Positions 1 to 6,611 are shown, counted from the stretch's first letter. The stretch is DNA of 10,837 bases from Campylobacteraceae bacterium (GCA_031276365.1 JAISNG010000193.1:1-10837); one strand, 5' to 3'. The notes: generated by a model from the letters alone, not told the origin. Numbers and translations are program-made.

Positions 1-367
1 AGCAAATGTTGATTCCATAGCCGCGGCTGAATTTAACAAAAGATATCTTGGACTGGCGGCAGAAGCCATCATAAGTACGGCGGCAAAAACTATCATACAA
101 AAACAGTTAGATGATGTTGACCCGCTTTTAGGATTTTTGGGTTCTGTATATCAAATAGCTACGGCACAAGCGGACATAAGAAGCTGGAGCGCGCTGCCGA
201 AAAGTTTTGAAGCGGCAAGTATTCCGATAAAAGATGGTAATATTACGATTGTTGATGAAAATGGAGTAGTATTGCTGCAAGAATTTTTAAAAAATGATAA
301 AAACGTTATAATTTACCTCAAATCATCACAAAAAGGTCAAATTATAACGCATAAAATCTATCTTTAA
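1..367 (+). CDS. COG3014-family protein, C-terminal part (5' end outside the window)
   Basis: The frame is open from base 2 and gives about 121 residues before the TAA, so this is the 3' end of a longer gene. The visible part is an alanine-rich helix (IAAAEFNKRYLGLAAEAI), then a segment with ADIRSWSALPKSF, then a short beta-rich tail ending in THKIYL. The order 'A-D-x-R-S-W-x-x-L-P-K' before an isoleucine/proline turn is what I associate with the COG3014 family, whose members sit directly before ycfL and lpoB in many proteobacteria. The next gene starts 9 nt after the stop, behind the Shine-Dalgarno sequence AAGGAG, which supports one operon. The biochemical role is unknown. From context I infer a periplasmic or outer-membrane function in peptidoglycan synthase control. 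A TTG near 137 is an internal codon, not the start. Confidence 0.7.
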   Translation, partial: ANVDSIAAAEFNKRYLGLAAEAIISTAAKTIIQKQLDDVDPLLGFLGSVYQIATAQADIRSWSALPKSFEAASIPIKDGNITIVDENGVVLLQEFLKNDKNVIIYLKSSQKGQIITHKIYL

Positions 368-376
368 GGAGAAAAA

Positions 377-817
377 ATGAGAAAAATAGTTTATTTTTTG
401 GCGTCCTTGACGCTTTTTTTCACAGGCTGCGCGGATAAAACTCCGCAATTACAATCACCAAGTTCCAATGTTGTCTTTGAAAACGACAGTTTGGGGAAAT
501 GGTTTGCCCTGCAAAATATCGTATCTCTTGCCAGAGACGACGGCTTCATGGAGATTGAGATAACGGGCAAAAACAACAGTTCTGAAAAACAGACGCTCAC
601 TTACAACATTGACTGGTATGACCAAAACGGATTTATCATCAAATCCATCTTGGTAAAACGCAAAATCGCTACAGTAGAGGGCGGCAAATCCATCATCATA
701 CATGCGGTAAGTCCCAGCGCAAATGTAGCAAACTATAAAATACGTTTCGGCGTACCAACCGAAGATGACGAGTTAAGAGACAACAACGTAAATTTAAAAG
801 AACATAGAGGAGAGTAG
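377..817 (+). CDS. YcfL-like lipoprotein (DUF1425 family)
   Basis: This encodes a 146-residue predicted lipoprotein. Residues 1-17 are a signal peptide (basic MRK, hydrophobic core) and the lipobox FTGC puts the lipidated cysteine at residue 18. No Asp follows the cysteine directly (Cys-Ala), so outer-membrane sorting is plausible. The mature part is a beta-sandwich-like domain with the pattern NIDWYDQNGFII in the middle and a late ANYKIRFGVP strand. Both resemble YcfL/DUF1425 proteins (tyrosine/tryptophan strand, D..G turn, N-Y-x-I strand). The length is close to E. coli YcfL (about 125) plus a charged tail. The ATG sits 4 nt after AAGGAG. The next gene starts 2 nt after the stop, so they are co-transcribed. 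Function is unknown; the position between COG3014 and LpoB suggests a role in penicillin-binding-protein regulation. Confidence 0.75.
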   Translation: MRKIVYFLASLTLFFTGCADKTPQLQSPSSNVVFENDSLGKWFALQNIVSLARDDGFMEIEITGKNNSSEKQTLTYNIDWYDQNGFIIKSILVKRKIATVEGGKSIIIHAVSPSANVANYKIRFGVPTEDDELRDNNVNLKEHRGE

Positions 818-819
818 AG

Positions 820-1443
820 ATGAAAGGTAAGATTTTGACAAAAGCCGCTTTGACGGCAGTCGTATTTGTTTTTTTGGCAGGCTGCACGCAGCAAGCGCCG
901 CGCTATGTCGGCGTGGACAATCCCGAAGTTCAGGCGGTAATCTCCATGGGACTTGACAGGCAGGATTTTGAAAAAGCAGCGGCAGACGCAGTGGATTCAC
1001 TGCTTCGCTCAGGCGTGCTTAGCAAACCAAACGGCGAAAAATATGTCGTAGCCATAGGCAGGATAATAAACGACACTACGCAAAAAATAGACACGGATAT
1101 GTTTATCAAAAAGATAAGAACATCCATGTTAAATTCAGGCAAAGCTGTCGTAACTTCAGCCATAACCGCAGGTGGAAACAATGACGAGCTTATCTATCAG
1201 ACGAGAGATTTGAGGACTGATGATGAGTTCAAACAAGATACGATATCGGAAAAAGGAACGCTTTTAGCGCCTGAACTCTCGCTTACAGGCAAGATAATAC
1301 AACAGTCAAAGACGATTGATAAAAACAAGCTTGTAGAGTTTTATTTTCAACTCACGCTTACAAATCTCAAAAATGGACTTGCCGTATGGGAAGAGGAGAG
1401 CGTCATCGGAAAAGTTGGAGATAAAAAGTCAGTCAATTGGTAA
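820..1443 (+). CDS. lpoB: LpoB-like penicillin-binding protein activator lipoprotein
   Basis: This encodes a 207-residue lipoprotein. The signal peptide ends in the lipobox LAGC (Cys22), followed by a short linker and the LpoB domain. Recognisable blocks are a helix with DFEKAAADAVDSLL near residues 44-57, VVAIGRIINDTTQKIDT near 72-88 (the 'N.T...ID' block), a LSLTGKI strand, and the C-terminal LTNLKNGLAVWEEE...KSVNW, which matches the family's typical ending. In E. coli, LpoB is an outer-membrane lipoprotein that reaches through the peptidoglycan to stimulate PBP1B. That partner may not exist in Campylobacterota, so the target here is uncertain. Spacing to the previous gene is 2 nt, with AGAGGAGAG as the ribosome site. 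A strong stem-loop follows directly. Confidence 0.85.
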   Translation: MKGKILTKAALTAVVFVFLAGCTQQAPRYVGVDNPEVQAVISMGLDRQDFEKAAADAVDSLLRSGVLSKPNGEKYVVAIGRIINDTTQKIDTDMFIKKIRTSMLNSGKAVVTSAITAGGNNDELIYQTRDLRTDDEFKQDTISEKGTLLAPELSLTGKIIQQSKTIDKNKLVEFYFQLTLTNLKNGLAVWEEESVIGKVGDKKSVNW

Positions 1444-1453
1444 AACAACATTT

Positions 1454-1476
1454 GTAAGAGCCTGCACGGCTCTTAC
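1454..1476 (+). terminator. Stem-loop after lpoB, possible terminator or attenuator
   Basis: GTAAGAGCC (1454-1462) and GGCTCTTAC (1468-1476) form a perfect 9-bp stem with the 5-nt loop TGCAC, starting 10 nt after the lpoB stop. On the plus strand it is followed by TTCAAAAAAAG, not a T-run, so it is not a textbook intrinsic terminator. It could still end or stabilise the lpoB transcript, or partly separate it from the membrane genes that start at 1494. Confidence 0.5.
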
Positions 1477-1493
1477 TTCAAAAAAAGAAAACC

Positions 1494-2030
1494 ATGCTAA
1501 AAAAAATATTTACAAATACCTATACAGCTCTGTTTTTGTATATTCCGTTGCTTACGCATATCGGTGTGTTTTTGTGTGCAAAAGCGTGCGTAAATATTGG
1601 TAATTACGTTTTGGTGGGAATCGCAATAGCGTTTTCATGTATTGTTTTAGAGCTGATTTTTATATTTTTAGGATATTTTTGGGGCAAAAAATTTATAAAT
1701 AAACTTGGTTTTACGGCATATTTTGCGATTTTTGCACTGACGATATACAACATTTTTTGCATGAGTTTGGCATTTATCCTCTCAGGTGGAAAACAATCAG
1801 GTGATATTTTTATAATAATCGCTTTTTTGTCAAATATTGAGTTTGCTTATGTAAATTTTATTGTTGTTCTAATATTTACCCATTCGCTGATATCTGTTTT
1901 TCTACTGCAAATCGCAGTATATGGCGCCTTTGGCGGCGGAGTGGCTTTTGCGCTTTGGAAAAAAGGGTTATTGCATTTTAATGAGCCTTTAAAAAACTTA
2001 ATTTTTGCAGCTTTGATATTGACTCTTGGC
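1494..2030 (+). repeat. First copy of a tandem duplication covering a membrane-module coding sequence
   Basis: The coding sequence from the ATG to about 2030 is paralogous to 2059-2586. The offset is 565 bp at the start and the copies differ by three codons in length. Near-identical stretches occur at the 5' end and around the GGATATTTTTGGGGC and GCGCTTTGGAAAAAA blocks; the loops and some helices have diverged strongly. Similarity fades at CTTGGC (2025-2030), immediately before the first copy's stop. Confidence 0.75.
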
Positions 2031-2048
2031 TGTATCTTTTACATGTAA
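1494..2048 (+). CDS. Stand-alone polytopic membrane protein, paralogue of the N-terminal module of the next gene
   Basis: This encodes 184 residues, almost entirely hydrophobic, with about six membrane segments: roughly 11-29, 38-61, 72-97, 104-122, 123-143 and 145-184 with a charged break at WKK (155-157). I do not recognise a named family. The protein aligns without large gaps to residues 1-176 of its downstream neighbour. The first 18 residues are identical. Shared blocks are LGYFWGKKFINK, FTAYFAIFAL, IYN-FCM-LAFILSG and YGAFG-G-AFALWKK. It stops just where the neighbour continues into its extracytoplasmic domain. The ATG is homologous to the neighbour's start; its ribosome site (AAAGAAAACC) is weak, while the neighbour's is good. 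The stop codon abuts the Shine-Dalgarno of the next gene, so the two are probably one transcript. An intact frame with well-kept hydrophobic segments argues against a dead copy. Confidence 0.75.
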   Translation: MLKKIFTNTYTALFLYIPLLTHIGVFLCAKACVNIGNYVLVGIAIAFSCIVLELIFIFLGYFWGKKFINKLGFTAYFAIFALTIYNIFCMSLAFILSGGKQSGDIFIIIAFLSNIEFAYVNFIVVLIFTHSLISVFLLQIAVYGAFGGGVAFALWKKGLLHFNEPLKNLIFAALILTLGCIFYM

Positions 2049-2058
2049 AGAGGAAACT

Positions 2059-2586
2059 ATGTTGAAAAAAATATTTACAAATACTTATACAGCTCTGTTT
2101 TTGTACATTCCGATATTGTTACATGCGGCGGGGTTGTTAGTAGTAGTGGCAATTGAGGGCGGCGGAGATTTAAGCGAAATTATCCGAGGGACTTTATCTC
2201 TCCTTATTTCAATACTATTTTTTGCAATATTGGGATATTTTTGGGGCAAAAAATTTATAAACAAAGTTAGTTTTACAGCATATTTTGCGATTTTTGCACT
2301 GATGATATACAACCTTTTTTGTATGAATCTGGCTTTTATACTTTCAGGCTGGAGCTATGAAGACGGCATTTTTTGGGCAATCGCTTTTTTCTCAAATATC
2401 GAGCTTATTATTGTAAATGCTCTTTTTATATTCGGCGGTTCGCCGATGTATATTTTCATGCTGCAAATAGCGGCCTATGGAGCATTCGGCGCAGGAGCTG
2501 CTTTTGCGCTTTGGAAAAAAGAGATGCTACGTTTAAATGAAACTTTAAAAAAACTTCTCTTCATAACTTTGATATTGGCTCTCGGC
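2059..2586 (+). repeat. Second copy of the tandemly duplicated membrane-module sequence
   Basis: Paralogous to 1494-2030. This copy keeps the continuation into the substrate-binding domain and has the better ribosome site, so it is probably the ancestral arrangement; the upstream copy would then be a partial duplication that stops at the domain boundary. The direction is an inference. Confidence 0.7.
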
Positions 2587-3516
2587 GGCGCGGCTCAATG
2601 GGCATACAAAAACTCCAAATTTTTGCCCTATTCTGTTAATAAGCTTGAAAAAGTCGGAGAAACTAGCAGATTTTTTGCACCGCGCGATAATGATTTGATA
2701 GATTTACGAGGCGAACCGACTTTGGTATTTGAAGATAATGCCCCAAAAATTGACGGCGCGACCGCGCTTTGTCCGATATTTTACTCCGCGCATAAAGCCT
2801 TATATGCCAAGATAGAAAAGAAGCAAGACTATATCTGGTGTTCAACAACGCCGCATGCATATGAATACCTCATAGATGACAGTAAAACAGAGCTGATATT
2901 CGCAGCCTCGCCCTCAGATGAACAGATACAAGCGGCAAAAGAGAAAGGCATAGAACTTATCTTGACGCCAATCGGCAAAGAGGCTTTTGTATTTTTGACA
3001 AACAAGCAAAACCCTGTAAATTCGCTAAGCGTGCAAAATATCAAAGATATCTATTCGGGTAAAATCAAAAATTGGCGCGAACTTGGCGGCGAAAATGAAA
3101 AAATATTAGCATTTCAACGCAATGAAAATTCAGGCTCGCAAACTGCCATGCAAAAGTATGTTATGAAAGATACGCCGTTTATCGCTCCGCTGCAAGAGGA
3201 GTTTTATGGAGGTATGGGCGGTTTGATAGAGGGAGTTGCAGACTATAGAAACGCCAAAAACGCGATAGGATATTCGTTTAGATATTACGCGACCGTTATG
3301 AACAAAAGTGAAAATATCAAGCTTTTAAGCATTGACGGTATAGAACCAAGCATTGAAAATATCAAAAACGGCTCATATCCGTTTACGGCTGAATTTTACA
3401 TCGTAAGCACGCAAAATACTTCTCATGAGGGACAAAAACTCATTAAGTGGTTTTTGAGCGAACAAGGACAAATACTCATCAAAGACATTGGCTACGTGCC
3501 TTTGAAGGAGTTTTAA
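2059..3516 (+). CDS. Membrane protein with C-terminal PstS-like substrate-binding domain
   Basis: This encodes 485 residues. I chose the ATG at 2059 because it matches the paralogue's start and follows AAAGAGGA at good distance; an in-frame start at 2026 would overlap the upstream gene. Residues 1-182 hold about six membrane segments (11-32, 41-62, 72-97, 104-126, 131-152, 164-182). Residues about 200-485 are a type-2 periplasmic-binding-protein domain of the PstS / PBP_like_2 kind: KIDGATALCPIF (230-241), CSTTPHAYEYLI (261-272), TPIGKEAFVFLTNKQNPV (303-320), IKDIYSGKIKNWRELGG (328-344), RNENSGSQTAMQ (354-365, likely anion-contacting), NAIGYSFRYY (401-410), YPFTAEFYIVS (440-450) and a final IGYVPL. 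Known relatives bind phosphate or similar ligands for ABC import, but no ABC permease or ATPase gene lies beside it. Inferred topology: the binding domain is periplasmic and anchored by the membrane module. Ligand and role are unknown. Confidence 0.8.
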   Translation: MLKKIFTNTYTALFLYIPILLHAAGLLVVVAIEGGGDLSEIIRGTLSLLISILFFAILGYFWGKKFINKVSFTAYFAIFALMIYNLFCMNLAFILSGWSYEDGIFWAIAFFSNIELIIVNALFIFGGSPMYIFMLQIAAYGAFGAGAAFALWKKEMLRLNETLKKLLFITLILALGGAAQWAYKNSKFLPYSVNKLEKVGETSRFFAPRDNDLIDLRGEPTLVFEDNAPKIDGATALCPIFYSAHKALYAKIEKKQDYIWCSTTPHAYEYLIDDSKTELIFAASPSDEQIQAAKEKGIELILTPIGKEAFVFLTNKQNPVNSLSVQNIKDIYSGKIKNWRELGGENEKILAFQRNENSGSQTAMQKYVMKDTPFIAPLQEEFYGGMGGLIEGVADYRNAKNAIGYSFRYYATVMNKSENIKLLSIDGIEPSIENIKNGSYPFTAEFYIVSTQNTSHEGQKLIKWFLSEQGQILIKDIGYVPLKEF

Positions 3517-3523
3517 AACTCTC

Positions 3524-3850
3524 ATGCTAACCGCGAAAACCCTTTTCGTATTCTTTTTGGCTGGTCTTTGTGAAATCGGCGGCGGATATCTCATCTGGCT
3601 TTGGTTAAGAAGCGGCAAGCATTGGAGTTTTGGGTTTTTGGGTGGGATAATACTCGCCCTTTACGGTGTCATAGCGACTTTGCAGCCGTCAAATTTTGCA
3701 AGAGTATATGCGACTTACGGCGGGATTTTTATCTTCATGTCCATACTTTGGGCTATGAAATTTGATAGCTTTGTGCCTGATAGATACGATATTATCGGCG
3801 TTTTTGTGGTATTGGTCGGCGTTTTTATCATCTATTTTGCACCGCGATAA
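3524..3850 (+). CDS. ynfA: YnfA / UPF0060 family small membrane protein
   Basis: This encodes 108 residues, the same length as E. coli YnfA. Four membrane helices are visible (about 5-27, 35-53, 63-80, 90-107). Family hallmarks are E17 in LCEIGGGYLIW, LQPSNFARVYATYGGIFI (53-70) and the D-R-Y-D-x-x-G turn (86-92) before the last helix. UPF0060 proteins are related in size and topology to small multidrug-resistance (SMR) transporters, and a drug or cation efflux role has been proposed; the substrate is not established. The gene starts 7 nt after the stop of the substrate-binding-domain gene. Its nearest Shine-Dalgarno (AAGGAG, 3505-3510) is about 13 nt from the ATG, rather far, and lies partly in a small palindrome. 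Confidence 0.9.
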   Translation: MLTAKTLFVFFLAGLCEIGGGYLIWLWLRSGKHWSFGFLGGIILALYGVIATLQPSNFARVYATYGGIFIFMSILWAMKFDSFVPDRYDIIGVFVVLVGVFIIYFAPR

Positions 3851-3880
3851 AAAAGCTATTGCATGGCGGTTTTTCTATTT

Positions 3881-3909
3881 TTGGCTTTTGTCTGCTAAAA
3901 TAGTAAAAT
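3881..3909 (+). promoter_or_regulatory. Candidate sigma-70 promoter for the ABC-F operon
   Basis: TTGGCT (3881-3886) and TAAAAT (3904-3909) are separated by 17 bp, about 22 bp before the ATG at 3931, in a T-rich tract. A second TAAAAT lies at 3896-3901. The 80-bp gap from ynfA is the only sizeable non-coding gap in this part of the plus strand, which fits a new transcription start. AAAGAGAG (3919-3926) is the ribosome site. Confidence 0.5.
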
Positions 3910-3930
3910 ACAAAAATTAAAGAGAGTATA

Positions 3931-5526
3931 ATGGTTCAGGCAAATAATATAACTATGCGCTTTGGCGGTCAGATTTTGTTTGAGGATGTAAATCTCAAGC
4001 TTGACAGTGCAAAACGGTATGGACTTATCGGGGCAAATGGTGCGGGCAAAAGTACATTTTTAAAGATTTTATCAGGCGAGATAGAGCCAAGCTCTGGAAA
4101 TGTGTCCATAAACAGCGCATTGAAAGTGGGCATTTTGAGCCAAAATCAATTTGCCTATGAGGATTTCAGCATTAAAGACGCGGTTTTATACGGCAACAAA
4201 AGGCTTTACGACGCAATAAAAGAGAAAGAGAAACTTTATGAAAGCGGTGATTTTTCGGACGAGAAGGTCAATAACCGTTTGGCTGACTTGGAGATAATCT
4301 GCGCCGAAGAAGACCCGACTTACGAATATGAAGTAGCGATAGAAAAAATCCTTGAAGCGCTGGGGTTTTCCGCCGCAAGACACAATGACCTTATGCACTC
4401 CTTGACAAGCGCTGAGAAATTTAAAGTGCTTTTAGCGCAGGTTTTGTTTCCAAAGCCTGAAGTTTTGTTTCTGGACGAACCTACTAACAATCTTGATATA
4501 GACGCCATCGCGTGGCTTGAAGAGCAGCTAAAGCGACATGAGGGGACTATCGTAGTTATTTCGCATGATAGACACTTTTTAAATGCCGTGGTTACGAATA
4601 TTTTAGATATAGATTTTAGAAAAATCCGCGAATTCAGCGGCAATTACGATGATTGGTATATAGCCTCAACGCTTATTCAAAAGCAAGCCGAAATGGAGCG
4701 TGAGCGAAAACTTAAAGAAAAAGATGAGTTGGAAGGTTTTATCAGGCGATTTTCCGCAAACGCTTCAAAAGCCAAGCAAGCCACGAGCAGACAAAAACAG
4801 CTTGAAAAACTGGACATAAACGACTTGCAAACCTCTTCCAGAAGGGACCCAAATATACTTTTCAGACGTAAAAGAGATATAGGCAATGAAGTTTTAAATA
4901 TAGACAATCTTTCGTTTTCATACGGCGATAAAGAGGTACTGAAAAATATAAGTTTCAAGGTAGAAAAAGGTGACAAGATAGCTCTTATCGGGGCAAACGG
5001 CATAGGTAAAAGCACATTTTGCAAACTTTTGATGCATGAACTTTTTCCAAAAAGCGGCAAAATATTTTGGGGTGCGACGATAGAACCAAGCTACTTTCCA
5101 CAGGATACGACAGATATTATCAAGGGCGGCATGGAGCTTTTCGAATGGCTGCAGCAGTTTGACGACAAAAAGGATTTGGACGAGATACGCAAATGTCTTG
5201 GGCGCATGCTATTTTCTGGTGAAGACCAAAAAAAGAGCATCAAATCCATAAGCGGCGGCGAAAAACACAGAATGATGCTCTCAAAACTTATGCTGGAGAG
5301 AGGCAATTTTTTGATTTTGGACGAGCCCAATAACCATCTTGATTTGGAAGCCATCATAGCTTTGGGCGAAGCTTTGTATAAATTTGACGGAGTCGTCATA
5401 TGTGTAACCCATGATAGGGAGCTTATAGACGCATTCGCAAACAGAATCATAAAGATAAAAGACGACGGCACGATAGAGGATTTCAAGGGCGATTACGAAC
5501 AATACAAAGAGCAATATACACTATAA
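3931..5526 (+). CDS. ybiT: ABC-F family ATPase, YbiT type
   Basis: This encodes 531 residues (E. coli YbiT is about 530). Two ATP-binding domains are present without membrane segments. NBD1: Walker A GANGAGKST (34-42), degenerate signature LTSAEKF (158-164), Walker B LFLDEPTNNLD (179-189), switch SHDRH (211-215). The interdomain linker of about 240-310 is charged and helical and includes FIRRFSANASKAKQATSR (270-287), the ABC-F P-site tRNA-interaction region. NBD2: Walker A GANGIGKST (354-362), signature SISGGEKHR (439-447), Walker B LILDEPNNHLD (461-471), switch THDRE (493-497). ABC-F proteins bind the ribosomal E site and relieve or regulate stalled translation; YbiT's exact role is less clear, and this is not an evident antibiotic-resistance subtype. 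Oddities: the NBD1 signature lacks SGG, which E. coli YbiT also shows, and NBD2 has Asn where DEPTNHLD has Thr. It is the first gene of an operon; yciI starts 9 nt later. Confidence 0.93.
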   Translation: MVQANNITMRFGGQILFEDVNLKLDSAKRYGLIGANGAGKSTFLKILSGEIEPSSGNVSINSALKVGILSQNQFAYEDFSIKDAVLYGNKRLYDAIKEKEKLYESGDFSDEKVNNRLADLEIICAEEDPTYEYEVAIEKILEALGFSAARHNDLMHSLTSAEKFKVLLAQVLFPKPEVLFLDEPTNNLDIDAIAWLEEQLKRHEGTIVVISHDRHFLNAVVTNILDIDFRKIREFSGNYDDWYIASTLIQKQAEMERERKLKEKDELEGFIRRFSANASKAKQATSRQKQLEKLDINDLQTSSRRDPNILFRRKRDIGNEVLNIDNLSFSYGDKEVLKNISFKVEKGDKIALIGANGIGKSTFCKLLMHELFPKSGKIFWGATIEPSYFPQDTTDIIKGGMELFEWLQQFDDKKDLDEIRKCLGRMLFSGEDQKKSIKSISGGEKHRMMLSKLMLERGNFLILDEPNNHLDLEAIIALGEALYKFDGVVICVTHDRELIDAFANRIIKIKDDGTIEDFKGDYEQYKEQYTL

Positions 5527-5535
5527 AGGATTTTG

Positions 5536-5838
5536 ATGCATTATCTCCTGATTTATGAAGCGGTAGAGGATTGTATGACAAGGCGAAATGAGTTCAGAGA
5601 TGAACATTTAAGACTTGCCGAAGAAGCCCAAAAGCGCGGTGAATTGATACTTGCAGGCGCGCTTGGCAACAGAGGTTCGGCATTTTTATTTTTGATAAAC
5701 GACCAAAAAATCGCTGAAAATTTTGCGAAAAACGACCCATATGTAAAAAACGGTCTTATAATATCCTATAGGCTTTTGCCATGGACTACGATCATTGGCA
5801 AAGATGCGCAAAACAATCTCAACAAGGAGTCAAAATGA
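5536..5838 (+). CDS. YciI-like protein
   Basis: This encodes 100 residues from the ATG at 5536. A TTG directly before it is in frame, but the ATG has better spacing to TAAAGGA. It is a small ferredoxin-like alpha/beta domain: the MHYLLIYEAV strand, an RDEHL helix carrying the conserved His24, ELILAGAL (36-43), and the family motif DPYV (67-70) with GLIISYRLLPW after it. These match YciI/YCII (dimeric alpha-beta barrel) proteins, a few of which have proven or proposed ring-cleavage or hydrolase-type activity using the His/Asp pair; most are uncharacterised. The stop TGA overlaps the start of the next gene (ATGA, 5835-5838), which indicates translational coupling. The substrate is unknown. Confidence 0.85.
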   Translation: MHYLLIYEAVEDCMTRRNEFRDEHLRLAEEAQKRGELILAGALGNRGSAFLFLINDQKIAENFAKNDPYVKNGLIISYRLLPWTTIIGKDAQNNLNKESK

Positions 5839-6611
5839 TAAAATATTGTTCTTTTATCATCGGTTTGACGCTTATATTCGTCGGCTGTTCCGAAAAAGAG
5901 AAAGAGCACAACAAGACTTATACAAACAGTATCGGTATGAATTTTGTTCTGATAGATAAAGGCTCTTTTATGATGGGTTCGGATATAAACCAAAACGAAA
6001 AACCGCGTCAGGAGATAACGATAACCAGAAGCTTTTATCTCGGTACGACCGAAGTAACGCAGGAGCAATGGGGAAAGGTGATAAACAGCAATCCGTCCAA
6101 AATAAAAGCCGCATCAAACCCAGTAGACTCCGTCTCATGGTATGATGTTAAAATGTTTTTATCAAAACTTAACACGCTTGAAAACACAACCAAATACCGC
6201 CTTCCGACCGAAGCCGAATGGGAATATGCCGCATCTGCCACGTCCAACGATACGTATTCGTTCGGCAGCGACGAAGGGGAGTTGAAACTATACGCTTGGT
6301 TTTATGACAAAAAAGATAAAACCAAAAATCTCTCTCCGCGCGCAGCAGCTCAAAAAATGCCGAACAAATGGGGACTTTACGACATGTATGGAAATGTTTG
6401 GGAGTGGGTGGAGAGTACGTATGACAGAAATTTTTACGAGAAAAATCCAAAAATCAATCATTCAGACATTTCGGCAAATGCAAATATACTCAAAGGCGGA
6501 AGTTCGTATAACAGCGCCGAATTTCTACGTTCTGCGGTAAGAATCTCACAGCCTCCAAGCTATAGCGCCGATAATGTTGGATTTAGGATAGCCGTTACGA
6601 TTGAGAATTGA
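5835..6611 (+). CDS. Lipoprotein with formylglycine-generating-enzyme-like (SUMF1) domain, probably non-catalytic
   Basis: This encodes 258 residues from the ATG at 5835, which follows AAGGAG and overlaps the yciI stop; upstream in-frame codons would destroy the signal peptide. The signal peptide ends in FVGC (Cys18). The SUMF1 fold runs from about 33 to 255: IGMNFVLIDKGSFMMGS (33-49), YLGTTEVTQEQW (68-79), NPVDSVSWYDV (95-105), YRLPTEAEWEYAA (121-133), GLYDMYGNVWEWV (180-192), LKGGSS (219-224), LRSAVR (231-236) and NVGFRIA (247-253). Genuine FGE oxidises a sulfatase cysteine using two cysteines just after the GGS block. Here that stretch reads YNSAEFLRSAVR, and the whole mature domain has no cysteine except the lipidated one. 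No sulfatase gene is nearby. A structural or binding role at the cell envelope is the likeliest reading, as for other SUMF1-fold lipoproteins. Confidence 0.85.
   Translation: MIKYCSFIIGLTLIFVGCSEKEKEHNKTYTNSIGMNFVLIDKGSFMMGSDINQNEKPRQEITITRSFYLGTTEVTQEQWGKVINSNPSKIKAASNPVDSVSWYDVKMFLSKLNTLENTTKYRLPTEAEWEYAASATSNDTYSFGSDEGELKLYAWFYDKKDKTKNLSPRAAAQKMPNKWGLYDMYGNVWEWVESTYDRNFYEKNPKINHSDISANANILKGGSSYNSAEFLRSAVRISQPPSYSADNVGFRIAVTIEN

Noticed and set aside
1373..1603. 76-codon plus-strand frame overlapping the lpoB end and the next gene's start
   Set aside because: It is out of frame with both supported genes and crosses the lpoB stem-loop; no sign of a real product.
2026..2058. Upstream in-frame start for the binding-domain membrane protein
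   Set aside because: It would overlap the upstream gene by 23 bases and add residues absent in the paralogue; the ATG at 2059 has a good Shine-Dalgarno and a matching N-terminus.
3841..3880. Possible terminator after ynfA (ACCGC 3841-3845 with GCGGT 3866-3870, then T-rich sequence)
   Set aside because: The stem is only 5 bp with a 20-nt loop and overlaps the end of the gene; too weak to call, although read-through control there is possible.
4320..5486. Several open frames of 100-130 codons on the minus strand within the ABC-F gene
   Set aside because: They are antisense shadows of a well-supported gene, serine/leucine-rich as expected from reverse reading, with no domain or ribosome-site support.
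5781..5834. Upstream in-frame ATG for the SUMF1-domain lipoprotein
   Set aside because: It would put 18 polar residues before the lipoprotein signal peptide and overlap yciI by nearly 60 bases; the ATG at 5835 follows AAGGAG and forms an ATGA junction.
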